64,000 nt of DNA from Nymphaea colorata (GCF_008831285.2 NC_045151.1:5593682-5657681); one strand, 5' to 3'; positions 11,977 to 24,226 are shown, counted from the first letter of the stretch. Notes: generated from the letters alone by a model not told the origin. Translations and numbers: made by a program.

Positions 11977-13544
11977 GAGAATTATCTTAAGAATGTCAAA
12001 TTTTATATATTTGAGATGTCAATTTTCAGCCAAAAAGTGACTATATTTTGAAGAACATATTTTGAAGAACAATAAAAAGGTTCTAGCCCTACCTAATCGG
12101 CTCTCTAAAAGTCTTTTAGAAATTTCTAATTTCATTCACCAATTTTCAGACTTACATTTGATTAGTTGAGTCTCAAGAACGCTTCAAAAATTCTAATCTT
12201 TGTATCCCTTAAAGAACAAGATCAAAATTATTTTAATAGTCCAAGAAATGAATGGATCTTCTAGGACAAGAATATGAAATTTTGTTTGATTTTAGAGAGA
12301 GAAAGGTTCTTAGAACTCCTTGACATGAACGAGAACATGTGGCACATAATTTTTGCCAACTTGATGCTTAGTTCGTATGGAGTAAAACTGAATTTCATAA
12401 TTTTTCAAGAGTCAAACACTCTTAGAATCAATATTTTAATTTTAATCCATTTAAATCAGAATAAAATGTTATTTTTATTACAATTTTGAGGAAAAAAGAT
12501 GATATCCACATTTCTTCTATATTTTAAAGTTTGATTTCATCCTCATTTGCCTAATTCTTAATTGTTTTGAGTTTATCATCCTTTACTCAAGCTTATGGAC
12601 CACATCTCTAATTCATGTGCTTAACAATATAGTAAGCACATTTTGAGAAAGTTCTACATTTTAATTAAAATCAATCTTCATGCATAGATTGCATGACGTG
12701 TGATTGCAATGAATGAATCTTGAGAGATTATGAGAGAGAGAAGAATGAATGTTTTATATAGTTTCTCTTCTTATTTCATGTATTCACTTTTACTTAAAAT
12801 CAATAGCACCACGTACACATTCTCAAGAAGTTAAGTGATTCAACTTTGAGTTACAGGAAATGACCAAGTCATATTGCAACAAGAATTTGTAAACTTCACT
12901 TAACTTTCAAAGAAAACATAAGCAATGCATTCATAATTTTTGATCAAAATATGTTTAAAAAACAATACGTTTTCTAACAATTTGGGCCTATGTCTCATCA
13001 AAAGAAAGAACTCTACATAAGTTTTTAAACATTTTAGACCAAATCACACGATTTGGCAAAAGAAGAGTTCAAATTCAATTTTGATCACAAGATGATCATC
13101 ATTTCAACTCATAAATCAAATTGAGTTCACAACAAAGAACTCAATTTCAAAATTTCTAAGAATTGTGGATTTCAAATGACACTAAAACAAAGGTTTTTAA
13201 ATTAATTTAAAAACCCTCCAATCTTCAAATTAAAGGAATCCATTTTCAAAACAAGTTAAAATCACTTATAAACTTTGGATTTTGAATCCAGCAAATCACT
13301 TTGGTTTTTGAATCTAAAACCTCAATGTATAAGCTTATAGGACTTGTATCAATAACCGTACATGATCCAAATGATCCTTAGTCCTTGGTCTAATTACCCC
13401 TGTTAAAGGTGGCAGGAATGGTTGGACCTCGTACCGACGGGCGGATCCCCTTTCTCTTAAAAATTTTCCTCAAAACCCCAATTTTAAAAGAATTTTACTG
13501 ATTCACATTTCGACCCCCTTTGAAAAAGGGGTTGGGTGCGAACA
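11977..13544 (+). repeat. RE1 3' LTR, missing its first 2.5 kb
   Basis: Aligns with 5995-7361 of the 5' LTR and ends with the same ...GCGAACA followed by CATAT. It begins inside the LTR, at GAGAATTA, fused to reverse transcriptase. It contains about 190 bp near 12945-13135 absent from the 5' copy, and a small local duplication (AAGAACATATTTTGAAGAAC) near 12050. Confidence 0.88.
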
Positions 13545-13549
13545 CATAT
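13545..13549. repeat. Target site duplication, right copy (CATAT)
   Basis: Matches 3428-3432 and directly abuts the AACA end of the right LTR. Confidence 0.85.
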
Positions 13550-15635
13550 GAAAAATATGGTGCTACGATATGCAAATGAATGAATGATATAAGAAGTCCT
13601 ATGCACCATGCATCTTATGCATGGTAAATATGTTGTACTCCCATGGGTAATGGGAATGACATTGGAGGCATGGCATAACACGAACACCACATGATGATGT
13701 TAATGATATGCATAAATTAAGTTAATTTCCTAGGCATACTATATGCTAGTAACCTAAATAATTATGTGGATATATGAGACGAACACCTGATATAATCCCA
13801 CATTAGTGGCTAATTATCTAATGCTAATTTAAGTTAAACGAGTTAAGATAATAAATAGTTAAGGTGGTCAACCAGGATCTGGTGGGTCCTGGAGGGTTCT
13901 CAAAATGAAGCCACGTCACCTTTGGTGGGCCCCATTCCACTAGGATTGCCTTTCTCATTTTGGCCCAAGGGGAATAAAAAAACCTAAATTAATCATTATG
14001 GTGATTATTCAAATTATTAGTTTTGTTAATAAATATACAAAAGAATTAGAGTCCTTAAAGTTGACACAATATAGGAGGTTCCTAGATTGGCATCTATTGA
14101 ATTCCTCTCTTACTATTTAAGAGAGTTTCCTGTTCATATGGGTTATTTCATTTGACTTTTACGTAATTTTTTACCATACCAAATCCCTGACACATTTTGA
14201 TTTTTCTGAATTCATTTCACATAAGATTTTGGAAACAAATGTGAAAGGGCTTCTTCAACTCTAGAAGAATCTTGGAAGACGCCAACTAGAAAGCATTCTA
14301 TATGAAAAAAAGAAATCCTAAATGCAAATGCAATATATGACCTGATTTAAACATAACTACTATGCAAACGAAATAAGTTATTGCAAATAGAAATGTAATT
14401 GATTGGGACCATGGAATTGACACCACACTAGGAGAAGAATTATAATTAAATAAAAATTTATTTTAAGAAAATTATCTTCCCCTAGGGGTAAAATTACCAT
14501 GAGACGAAACCCTAATGCACTAACCTAACTAGAAAATAAGAAGTGCCTGACTACCTTATCTTTAAATTACTCCCACATGAAATGCCTGGTGCCCAGAAGC
14601 TCCATTACCAGAATCAATGGAAGGTCACTAGGTTCCTTCAAGAATTCTGAAAATGAATGCATAATATAAAATTCTAGAAATCTATATTGGTAATGCATGA
14701 ATTTTAGTGTTATGCATGAATTGGTAAAAGAAGCAATAATAAATCATGAATTAACAGACTTAGCACATGCTGAACAACATGAAAATCAAGCTTAGGAAAA
14801 CTGGAAAAAAAATAAAAACAGCTTGCTGGTAAACTAGCCTAAATTGATTGACCAACCTAAATTTAATCTTATTCCTAAGATTAACATAATTCCAGCAAGG
14901 AAGTGAACAAAATCAACCACTAAAATTCAAATTTGCGTGCTGAATAAATGGAAATACAAAAATAACAGACCTATCAATTGAAAACTAAAGACTTGAAGAT
15001 AAATAAACAAAGAAAATCTGGCATGATTCCTGTGATTGCTGGTGATAACCACATAAAGCTACCTATAGCCAAAGAATATATAAAAACCCGACTTCTTCGC
15101 TATTTTTCAACCAGAGAATTACCTAAACAACTTCCTAAGAGCCTTCCACTGAGAAATATACTCAAACATGAAGAGAAAATACCACAGTCACAAGAAGAAA
15201 TTGAGAAGAACACAAGACAACAGTTCAGCCAGAACTACCATGCATTCGTAGTAATAGAGAATTCAACACCAAAAAAAAAAAATAGAAATCTATCGGCTTG
15301 AAGTACATGTTATGCACTATAGTACATGTTATGCATTATAAAATGCATAATAGACAGAGGCATACCTCTGGTCATTTGGCTTCTTTAAGCCACATTGCCT
15401 GTGGTAATGAAGCATATAGGAGAAGAAGCGTGGAGAGGCACCATCGGTATCTTTTCCTCTTTTCTCAACCATGGAATCAGGTGATTAACCATAAAAACTA
15501 GAGCAGAACAAAAATAAATGATGAAAATCATGCTGGAAAAAGGGACGGTGTGAAAATAACATACTCTTGACTAACTCCAAAGACCCTGTAAGGAAGGATG
15601 ATAAAACATACACCTATCAATTTCGTGCTCTGACA
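13550..15635. other. AT-rich intergenic DNA
   Basis: Continuation of the RE1 flank. A 107-codon open frame at 14978-15301 (Lys/Glu-rich) and a 67-codon frame after it show no domain or family resemblance, and I do not call them genes. ATGCAT/TATGCAT words repeat at 15305-15350. Confidence 0.5.
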
Positions 15636-15673
15636 AGGGTTGGGGGGGAGGGAGGGGGGGGGTGTGGGGGGGG
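15636..15673 (+). repeat. G-rich tract with G-quadruplex potential
   Basis: Runs of three to ten G separated by A or T (GGGGGGGAGGGAGGGGG and on to about 15673), enough G-runs for a quadruplex. A shorter G-run recurs at 15823-15832 just outside the inverted repeat arm. Confidence 0.6.
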
Positions 15674-15702
15674 CACATGCTAGCTTTAAAATACAGACAC
15701 AC

Positions 15703-15807
15703 AACCTAGTTTAATACAGACACACATATATATATATGCATATGTTTTATGACATGAACAAATTTGATCACTTTCATCAAGATGAAGCGTGCAAGCAAAG
15801 GGATGAG
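15703..15807 (+). repeat. 105-bp repeat, copy 1
   Basis: AACCTAGTTTAATACAGACA to GGGATGAG. It is copied directly at 15875-15979 and in inverse at 19504-19608, with no difference seen by eye. Copy 2 is inside the 842-bp arm; copy 1 lies outside it. Confidence 0.88.
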
Positions 15808-15835
15808 GAGATGAAGAGATGTGTGGGGGGGGCAA

Positions 15836-16677
15836 ATGAGCATAGTTAACTTGCTCCAAGAATGATAAGTTAAGAACCTAGTTTAATACAGACACACATA
15901 TATATATATGCATATGTTTTATGACATGAACAAATTTGATCACTTTCATCAAGATGAAGCGTGCAAGCAAAGGGATGAGTATGATTGGTCGCTTATGTTG
16001 GTCCATTAATGATAAATCAAACCCTTAATATGGGTTTAGTCTACTTGTGGCTCTCTTCTTGCCTTCTTTAGACGTCCATGAACCACTTTTAAAAACTTTA
16101 TTATCCATTACTATTGAATCGTTGATAAAGCATTAGGGGAAGTTGGTCATGGCATGGTGCAACTGACATCCAACTTAGGATCATTATTCATTGCTGAACC
16201 CAACTCATGATATAGTTTTTGGACATGTTCTTTAACTTGTTCGATCTATTCATTCCTGATCTGAAATCGATGAGGGCCCGATGTGATCCAAACAAATAAG
16301 TAAAATATACAGACACTCCTTTTGTTGGATCCTTGTAAATTGCAATGCCATGTGTTCTAGTATCTTTCTAATATTAAAACCAAATAGTTCTCTTCTCTGC
16401 AATTCATGCCATTAAAAACCTACATGGCCAGTTCTACAAAGCGGTTTGCTTCTCACAGGCATCAACCTCTTGTGCGAGCCAACTCGGCCACCTTGGGACC
16501 AAGGGGAAAGAGTAGAGTCTTGACTCTTTGTCCTTTGCAGTCTGGCCCATATCTGACCAAGACAGTAATAAAAGAAAAGTGCAGGTGCAGCATGTCTAAC
16601 CTGGCTCGGCCCTACTTGGATCAAGAAGGACCCCATCATATCTAACCCAGCTAAGCCTAGACGTAGAAAAGAGACCA
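15836..16677 (+). repeat. 842-bp inverted repeat, left arm
   Basis: Begins ATGAGCATAGTTAACTTGCT and ends AAAAGAGACCA. It contains copy 2 of the 105-bp repeat (15875-15979) and a 79-codon open frame (16406-16645) with no recognisable domain. That frame is duplicated exactly in the other arm, which follows from arm identity and is not evidence of coding. Confidence 0.92.
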
Positions 16678-18805
16678 GGGGGGCCTCCACTCATCTGGTA
16701 AGGCGGATCATGAATGCCGGAAAACTTGCCAGATGTCGCGAGCTCGAGCCAGTTGGGTGTACTTCCTCGAGCTTTAGATCGATGGGGTTTGGCCAATGGG
16801 GTGGTTCGCATGGGATCGCCTAAAAAAAAACAAGGAGGGGACCGAAGAAACAGCTTTTGAAAAGTTTTCGTGTCCAAAGCAAACTTGTTCTCGAGCTTTT
16901 TGCAAAATTAAGTTGTTAAGTGATTGGTTGTCCTGCAAGTAAGAGATGAACGTAACAATCGAAAAGCACATTTGGTTCTTAAACTCTTATATAGTATGAT
17001 TTCAGTTGGGAAAGCAATGCATTTCCTGCACGCTTTAAATTTTTCCACAGGAAGAATACATATATTTTAAGTAAAGTTGATATTGTCAAAAAAAAAAAAA
17101 AAAAGTGAAAACAGTGAACGTTGATTGTTTGCCTTGGATTTACATATAATTTGTCCATAACCAAGACTGGATCCGACTTAAAAACTGAATCGAATTGAGT
17201 AGAGCCAAAGCCGTGGTTGTCCGCTTGTGGCTCTCCTTTTTGCATCCAATACAATGCAACTTCCAACGGGGTACGAGTGAATTTATATGCAGGAGGCTTA
17301 CATGATCCAATTCTGGGTCTAAACTTTATGACCCGTGAATTAGCAATTTATCTGACTTTGCATTAAAAAACGTATGTGTAAAAATATAAGGTAAGGTTGT
17401 AAAAATGACATTTGAATCGCATGTACCCTTGACCATATTCAATAAAAACGACTTTGTATACATCCGATCGAGTATCTATTTAAAATAAAATCTGAAACCG
17501 ATCAGATATCGCTGCTTAAATCCAAATCCAATATGATTTCATAGTTTGAAATGTTTTTTTTCCGGTTTATTTGAAACAAAAATCGAACCTAATACCTGAT
17601 TTGAATCCAATCCATTAGGATCTCTAATGCAGATTTTAATCTAGATCCAAAACTTTTAAATAGCTGGACTTGGCATATGTTTATTATCTAGATTATGTCC
17701 AAATTTAGATGGAGAGGTAGAAGTGGAACTCGATCGAAAATTAACAAACCCGATCCGTTTTCACTTCCTCCGGCAAGACTCAGGAGCGTCGACGGGGGCC
17801 CGCGACGGGGCAGTGATGTAAATATCTTCCAATAGGACGGGCAACTCGGGGATGACATTGGCCTCAAAAGGTAGCGCCATGTTACTGGCACACGCTTGAA
17901 GTGCCGATGTATGCGGTGTTGCTGAGCTGGCAAAGGTACTCAGGAGCGCAATACACGAGGCAGGCAGAGAAACAGTCGGTTGACTAATGTCTACGGGCGA
18001 CTCCACGGATACCCGAAATTACGCGAAACTCCTCCGACGGCCGAGCCACCGCGACCGAGCCCACCCCGATCGACCTCGGCTCCAAGTTGTGGCTCAAATT
18101 TAAACACCTGGTTACATCACCGAGCCTTTATGGCTGGGAAGTCACATTCATAAGAATCTACCAACGAGCCAAAAAAAAAAAAAAGGTTTACACCTTTGGA
18201 ATTTATTCACAAAGTGGAAAAAAGAAAAGAAATAAGAAAGGTTTGTTGGACATATTGCGATTATGGTTGGTCGAGTGGAACCAATGTGAAGTCGACGTTG
18301 GCTCGAGCAACTTTCAAATTTAAACCAATCATTAATCCCTGGAATGTGAAGCCCGTACTCAGTTTTTTTAATGATAAACTCCAGTGCAATAATCGTGCAT
18401 TTTCTGAAGATTAAATGTTCTTTAAGCCTTAACCAATACAAAAAGAGTTCCATACGAACAACTTATCGGTGGAAAAATAATCCCGTGTTGTTGATGAACA
18501 AAAGTTAGTCGATATTAAAGTAAGCAACACACAAACGAAAAGGTGTCACGAGGGAAAGCGGTAGAAGTGACCATTATAAAATGTCACATTTTTCGGCGTG
18601 GTAGCGACAAAGCATCTTATAGTCGGCCTTCCTTCCATGGGTCCCATGGTCAACTCATTCATTCATTCAATTCAAGCTTGTTGTTAATTGCTTGACCTTA
18701 GGACTTGTGTTGGTCAATTGAGCACCAAATCTATCCGGGTTCGGTCAAAGTTCCAATCAAATTTTTATTTTCATTTGAATCGATTAGCTCATAAGATTGA
18801 TGTGA
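16678..18805. other. Loop of the inverted repeat
   Basis: 2128 bases of mixed composition, unlike the arms. 17750-18085 is a GC-rich island; A16 and A15 runs lie near 17089 and 18172; CCATGGGTCCCATGG near 18635 is a short palindrome. No transposase motif was found on either strand. Confidence 0.6.
17755..18085 (-). other. GC-rich segment with short open frames, possible captured fragment
   Basis: Markedly GC-richer than its surroundings, with CpG-containing words (GTCGACGGGGGCCCGCGACG). On the minus strand a frame of about 81 codons (17761-18006, opening ESPVDISQPTVSLPASC) and an overlapping one (17688-17933) are open. I recognise no family. Composition and position inside an inverted-repeat loop resemble captured gene fragments in Pack-MULE-type elements, but without a parent gene this is only a suggestion. 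Confidence 0.3.
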
Positions 18806-19647
18806 TGGTCTCTTTTCTACGTCTAGGCTTAGCTGGGTTAGATATGATGGGGTCCTTCTTGATCCAAGTAGGGCCGAGCCAGGTTAGACATGCTGCACCT
18901 GCACTTTTCTTTTATTACTGTCTTGGTCAGATATGGGCCAGACTGCAAAGGACAAAGAGTCAAGACTCTACTCTTTCCCCTTGGTCCCAAGGTGGCCGAG
19001 TTGGCTCGCACAAGAGGTTGATGCCTGTGAGAAGCAAACCGCTTTGTAGAACTGGCCATGTAGGTTTTTAATGGCATGAATTGCAGAGAAGAGAACTATT
19101 TGGTTTTAATATTAGAAAGATACTAGAACACATGGCATTGCAATTTACAAGGATCCAACAAAAGGAGTGTCTGTATATTTTACTTATTTGTTTGGATCAC
19201 ATCGGGCCCTCATCGATTTCAGATCAGGAATGAATAGATCGAACAAGTTAAAGAACATGTCCAAAAACTATATCATGAGTTGGGTTCAGCAATGAATAAT
19301 GATCCTAAGTTGGATGTCAGTTGCACCATGCCATGACCAACTTCCCCTAATGCTTTATCAACGATTCAATAGTAATGGATAATAAAGTTTTTAAAAGTGG
19401 TTCATGGACGTCTAAAGAAGGCAAGAAGAGAGCCACAAGTAGACTAAACCCATATTAAGGGTTTGATTTATCATTAATGGACCAACATAAGCGACCAATC
19501 ATACTCATCCCTTTGCTTGCACGCTTCATCTTGATGAAAGTGATCAAATTTGTTCATGTCATAAAACATATGCATATATATATATGTGTGTCTGTATTAA
19601 ACTAGGTTCTTAACTTATCATTCTTGGAGCAAGTTAACTATGCTCAT
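18806..19647 (-). repeat. 842-bp inverted repeat, right arm
   Basis: Reverse complement of 15836-16677, the coordinates of paired bases summing to 35483 throughout. It includes the inverted third copy of the 105-bp repeat (19504-19608). Confidence 0.92.
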
Positions 19648-22050
19648 AAAATCCCGCAAGAAGAAAGATGAGGAGATGAAGGTGGCACCAAATCGACTAA
19701 GGGAGGAAAGCAGTAACAGGGCCAAAAAGTTCTAGCTGAGGGGCACTAATGGTTTATATTTTAAACTTGAAGGGACACTCATATTTAAATGAATGAAAAT
19801 AACTAAGGTTTTAATGTGTAAATCAAACAATTTCCGTGGACTGGTGTGGGTAATTGCCCAAAACAGCCCACACTTGTCTCCTCCAATGGAGGAAGGGCGT
19901 GAGCATCCCATTTGGTCAATGATTACTCATATTTCTTGTTACAAACATGCAAAACCCAGCAACACAAAGAAAAAATGGAATGAGAAGGCGAGAATGCTGG
20001 ATGATAACCGTAAATGAAGCACCCTGCTATGCCACGATTAGAAGAAGGAAGAAGAAGCTCTCTAGAACTCTAAAATCCTGGAACGACCTCTCATGGAGAT
20101 CTCTACATGTTTTATTTATTTTTCAACAATATTTTAATATTAATCCACCTATTTCAATGAAATTACAAATAGGCTCAAGAAAACTTTAATTTCTCAAAAC
20201 AAGTTTTCCAATCCAATGCCATTTTTTGCAATTTTTCAGTAACATCAATCCAATAGGGCCACATATTTAAATTTCAAATCAGATATTTGGATTCATGATT
20301 TGATATGTGAAAGGTCTTGGATATAGATACAGATCTCTTTCTGCAGCAAGTTCATTCTGAAAGGCCAAAAACATGATGTAACTATCATTTTCAGCTTGAT
20401 GGATTTGCAATTCAAAGATAAGCTCTTAACACATAAAACAACATAAACATAAAGTTAGGTCATGAAAATGCAAATGAATGCAAGCAAATAATGCTAACAA
20501 TGTGACGCATTTCATGTATTATCAAACTTCCTCATTTTTAAACATTACTTGTTCTCAAACAAGTAAAAGATAAAAGTTAAAAATAAAGCAGAAAAAAATC
20601 AAAGAAAGCAAACTAAATGTAAAACCCTAATATACAAAAAACCTAAGTAGCCTAACCCACTTTCCTAGGAATCATAGATGCATTTAGCATATGCGGCAAA
20701 CCCTTTAAACTCGTAGGTTTCTATTATCAGATGAGCAAAGTCTTGTGAAGGTTTCTAGGAATGACACCACAAAAATCATTGTCATGCCTTTATATATTTA
20801 AAAAAAAAGTCATTAGGCATATAGAAAGGTCAACCTTAGCTTAACTGTTTCATATATCTATAGAAAATGACATTTTAAAATAATCTATGCTTCTATAGTA
20901 AAAATATTTCAAACTAGCTCTTGAGAACATACTTATTTGTACTTCATTTAGGCAAGTTCTGATAGATTCATGTTCTATCTTTTATTTTACTTGTGCATCA
21001 CATAGCTACTCTTTCATGCAATATTTTATCGTGCATGCCTTTTTCATTCAAATTGTGCTTCCCTTTACTTTTAATTTCTTCTCCACAAATTACCCAGCCT
21101 GAAGGCTACTTAAACAGTCCACCGTTTTGGTGGTTATGTATAATCTTATCATGTGTGTTGTCATGCCTCTTGGTTTTCTACTAAACCCATGTGGCGAGCT
21201 TTGTGTTGGCATCTCTTAAACCAATTAAACTTACAATATTAGTATAGCAGACCCCTCAAACTTACCTGTTCCACTTCAATCGGCTACGAACAACAATTAG
21301 AAATTTTGGGGCAGTAGATAGATAAATAAATATACCTTATTCCCCCTCTCAAAGATACAGTAGGGGAACAACTAAATTCACCCCGAGCTTGCTCTTTATT
21401 CTCTCTTTTTGTCTAGCATTTCAAAATTGTAGGTGGAAAACACAGGATGTGATTTCCTAATGGAACTTAAACAATCGTATATCATCGTTTCTCTGAATTT
21501 CATATAAACACCTAGTTATTCTAAAGTAATTAGCAAGCATATGGAACCTACAATTCTTAAAACATGTTAACTTCTATAAAAAAACAAGGCATAAAAAGCC
21601 AAAAATTAATTTTTAAATTGCCTAAAATTTTGTGAGTTTTTAATAAAACCAGACATGGATAAAAGTTTTTGGGCGTCACCCCCATCCTCATGCTCACAGT
21701 ATTGTTGTCCCCAACTACTTCTCTCCGTGCATGTGTGTTTACCACAAGAAAGAAACATTGAGAAATAAAAAAAGAAATTGAGGACCGATATACAACCTGA
21801 TCTTGCTAATGTAACCTCAAAAATCCTCTATAAAATCTTCAACAAGGCTGCATGGTGTCCTTTGCAACATCTTCAAATATTTGCTAAAGTACTCTCATGT
21901 CGATGCAAATAAGATAGAATGCATGAAGAACACACATAATGTCAAGAAAAGAAAGCAAATAAGCTAAATAACCAAATTAGATTGCAAAAAAAGATGCAAA
22001 ACTGTGTCCACTTTGTTAGATGTAAATTCACACACCATCAACTCTAGATA
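19648..22050. other. AT-rich intergenic DNA, nothing recognised
   Basis: No frame, RNA gene or repeat with recognisable content. Short open frames (19793-20017, 19947-20189, 20993-21184, 21557-21745) are unconvincing in composition and have no motifs. Confidence 0.5.
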
Positions 22051-22053
22051 ACC

Positions 22054-23224
22054 ATGAATGGATGTGTCTATATAATTCTTCCTTGGTTGCATAGACCTCC
22101 CCTTACTTGCGTCCTTGGCCTTTGGATTCCTTACGGCTCATTAGGCAAGCCTCCTTCTGGTGGCCTATTTAAAGCCGCAACAAGTGCACCAGCCTCCATC
22201 GACCACCGACAACTACTGGACCTACCTCCACTGGTTATCGACAACCAACGGATCCACCTCCACCGGCTACCGTCAAAAACCGGCAATGAGCGTACCAGCA
22301 AACGCAAACCCCCTTGATACTGAACAGGTAGTTTTTCTTCTCTCACATGAGTTAAATCTTCCTCCTCTATGTATTCCCCATTGCTTTTTTCTTCAAATAT
22401 CATGCAAGAGAAAGTTCTTTAGCAGGTCAACACCATATGAGTTTGTGAAGAACTTGGGGCTCCAGTGATAGGCATTTTACATTTTTTTGTTTTGTTTCAC
22501 TCATGATAATCTTCTTATTTTGTTTCTGAATATTGAATTGATCTCACTAATACTTTTTTCACATCATCGTTACATTATTATTAGTGTAGAACAGTACTGG
22601 TTGATCATTATAGGGTGTTTGATACACCTATAAATAATTCTGGAGTGGATTGGAAGAGTGATGGTTAGTAGAACTTGAAATAAAAAGGGTTGAAATTATT
22701 AGAAAAACTGACACATGTTATGCTGGTGCATTTAGTATTTCAAAGAATATCTGATTGATTATGATGCTAAGGATTGGAAAGCAATCAAAGTGAACAAGTA
22801 TCTTAAAAGGACAACCTGATTTCAGCACAAACAGGAACAAAAAAGAAGTAAAGTAATAAATCAGCACTATAGAAAAATATTTTTTTATAAACCTTGTTCA
22901 AGCATAGAATCAATAAAAATTTCCAATCTTCATTCTCAAAAAAGAGGAAAGGAAAGAGAAGAAAACCAAAAGATAAGAATGAATGGAAGCAGAATGCAGG
23001 AACAAGAAACTGGTTGCAGATTTCAGTTTCCAGAGCATGACAAGAATAAATAGAAAATAAGAAGACAAAGTAGCAAACATATCATCCAAATGACAACAGA
23101 GAAGGTCACAAAACAGATGGACAGAAAAGCAAACAATAAGATATAAGGGAAAGCTTGCAACGAAATAAAAATGACAAAATCTTATACTCATGTTTGGTAG
23201 ATGCTCACAATCAGGCTCTGGTAT
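22054..23224. other. Unassigned DNA before RE2, with a short CCTCCACYGG-rich block
   Basis: 22200-22320 has a locally repeated word set (ACCTCCACTGG, ACCTCCACCGG, ACAACTACTGG) that opens overlapping frames on both strands (22054-22317, 22160-22468, 22131-22403). The repeat character explains the frames better than a gene does. TATTTAAAG at about 22167 might be a TATA box of the RE2 5' LTR if that LTR reaches this far, but I found no match to the right LTR here. 22480-23224 has nothing recognisable. Confidence 0.35.
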
Positions 23225-24206
23225 TCCAAATGCTTCAAAGTCCTCAAATACGACTTTAAGCACAACCAATTTCCAAAAAAATCAAGTCGCTTAACAAATA
23301 AAATCTCATTGATATTTCAACTGAACTAGGCTGAAATTGAATTTCCAATTACCAAGCTAGAGCTCGCCAAATCAAGCTGATTTTAAAATCATTATCATTA
23401 CTGCAACTTGATTCACATCGATCCAAAGGGTCTTAAAACTCTACGAGTCATTTTAGAAACAAAGATTTCAAAATCCTGAATTCAAAGCTTTGATTTCTAA
23501 AATCAAACCAAGCTCATGAACTATGCGCTAGAGAGCATTCTTGATGTAAGATATCAAAAAAGGATCTAGACATTCTAATCTCCCAAAAACTAGTCCACGT
23601 CTCTATCCCATTTAGTTGTGCATAAAGAGATGAGAGAGTGATGTATGAATAAAACATACAGTTTGTTTTCTTCAAACATTCATTCACCAGTTACACAAAC
23701 ACACAACTCAATAATCGCCTAGACATATGCGAAGCAATTCAGAGTTGGTATCGTGACCAAGTCATATTGAAATGGAATTTGGATCTCTCGCTTACCTTAA
23801 AGCGACAAACATTCAATCTAATCTTAAAATTATTTCAAAAACTTGAAGTTTTCAAATTCAAAATTTTTCAAAAGAGAATTCCATTTCAATTTCTCAAAAT
23901 TCAAGTCTTCCAAAATATGACCCTGAAATTAGCATGTTGCCTCTCAACCTTATCATTTCAAACTTCTAAAGAAGTTCAAAACCCAACAATGTCATCAATT
24001 CAATTTCAAAATCTCAAAATTAGTGTATAGATTAAACCTTCAATTTCCAAAATTCCTAATTTCAACTATCAAATTTCCAATTTTTAATTTCAATTCTAGG
24101 AGTGAACCAATAGTCTCGATTCAAATCAATTTCCAAACCAAAACAGTTCATATATTTTTTGTTGCTTCACATGGCCTTCTTGTTCTCACATGGGAGGTTG
24201 TGAACA
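23225..24206 (+). repeat. RE2 5' LTR, 3' portion
   Basis: Aligns with 32608-33830, sharing words such as CAAATACGACTTTAAGCACA, with many substitutions and indels. It ends GTGAACA and is followed after two bases by TGGCGACATTGATG. Homology is lost upstream of about 23225. The conserved U5 block present at 33676-33722 seems to be deleted here. Confidence 0.75.
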
Positions 24207-24208
24207 GA

Positions 24209-24226
24209 TGGCGACATTGATGTGAC
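24209..24226 (+). other. RE2 primer binding site candidate
   Basis: TGGCGACATTGATGTGAC, two bases after the LTR end as in RE1. The tRNA is not assigned. Confidence 0.55.

Larger units (their letters stand above)
3433..13544 (+). mobile_element. RE1: Ty3/gypsy LTR retrotransposon with plant mobile domain, internally deleted
   Basis: A 10.1-kb element on the plus strand. Its limits are fixed by TGTT/AACA inverted ends and a CATAT target duplication. Order: 5' LTR (3.9 kb), primer binding site, leader, PMD frame, gag, protease, first part of reverse transcriptase, then a truncated 3' LTR. Most of reverse transcriptase, RNase H, integrase, the polypurine tract and the first 2.5 kb of the 3' LTR are missing. 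Every reading frame carries stops or frameshifts, so it cannot move on its own. The gag/protease wording (CKFHRAPGHDTKD, LLLGRPWIHATNAVPSTLHQ) is typical of plant gypsy elements. The two LTR copies differ visibly by point changes plus one indel of about 200 bp, so the insertion is not very recent. Confidence 0.9.
15836..19647. mobile_element. Long inverted-repeat structure (842-bp arms, 2128-bp loop)
   Basis: Two arms of exactly equal length (15836-16677 and 18806-19647) are reverse complements with no mismatch or gap found on reading them through. They enclose 2.1 kb of unrelated DNA. Long terminal inverted repeats suggest a non-autonomous DNA transposon (MULE-like or foldback), but no transposase, no 8-11 bp target duplication next to the arms and no recognised terminus were found. 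A 15-bp direct repeat (GATGAGGAGATGAAG) lies exactly 19 bases outside each arm (15802-15816 and 19667-19681). Alternatives are a palindromic duplication by template switching, or an assembly artefact. Confidence 0.55.

Noticed and set aside
14978-15301. 107-codon Lys/Glu-rich frame
   Set aside because: No domain, no partner exons, AT-driven composition; it could be chance in a long AT-rich stretch.
16406-16645. 79-codon frame conserved exactly in inverse at 18838-19077
   Set aside because: The arms are identical DNA, so conservation of the frame is automatic. No motif.
22054-22468. Overlapping frames around the CCTCCACTGG-rich block
   Set aside because: Open on both strands because of a short internal repeat; no family resemblance.
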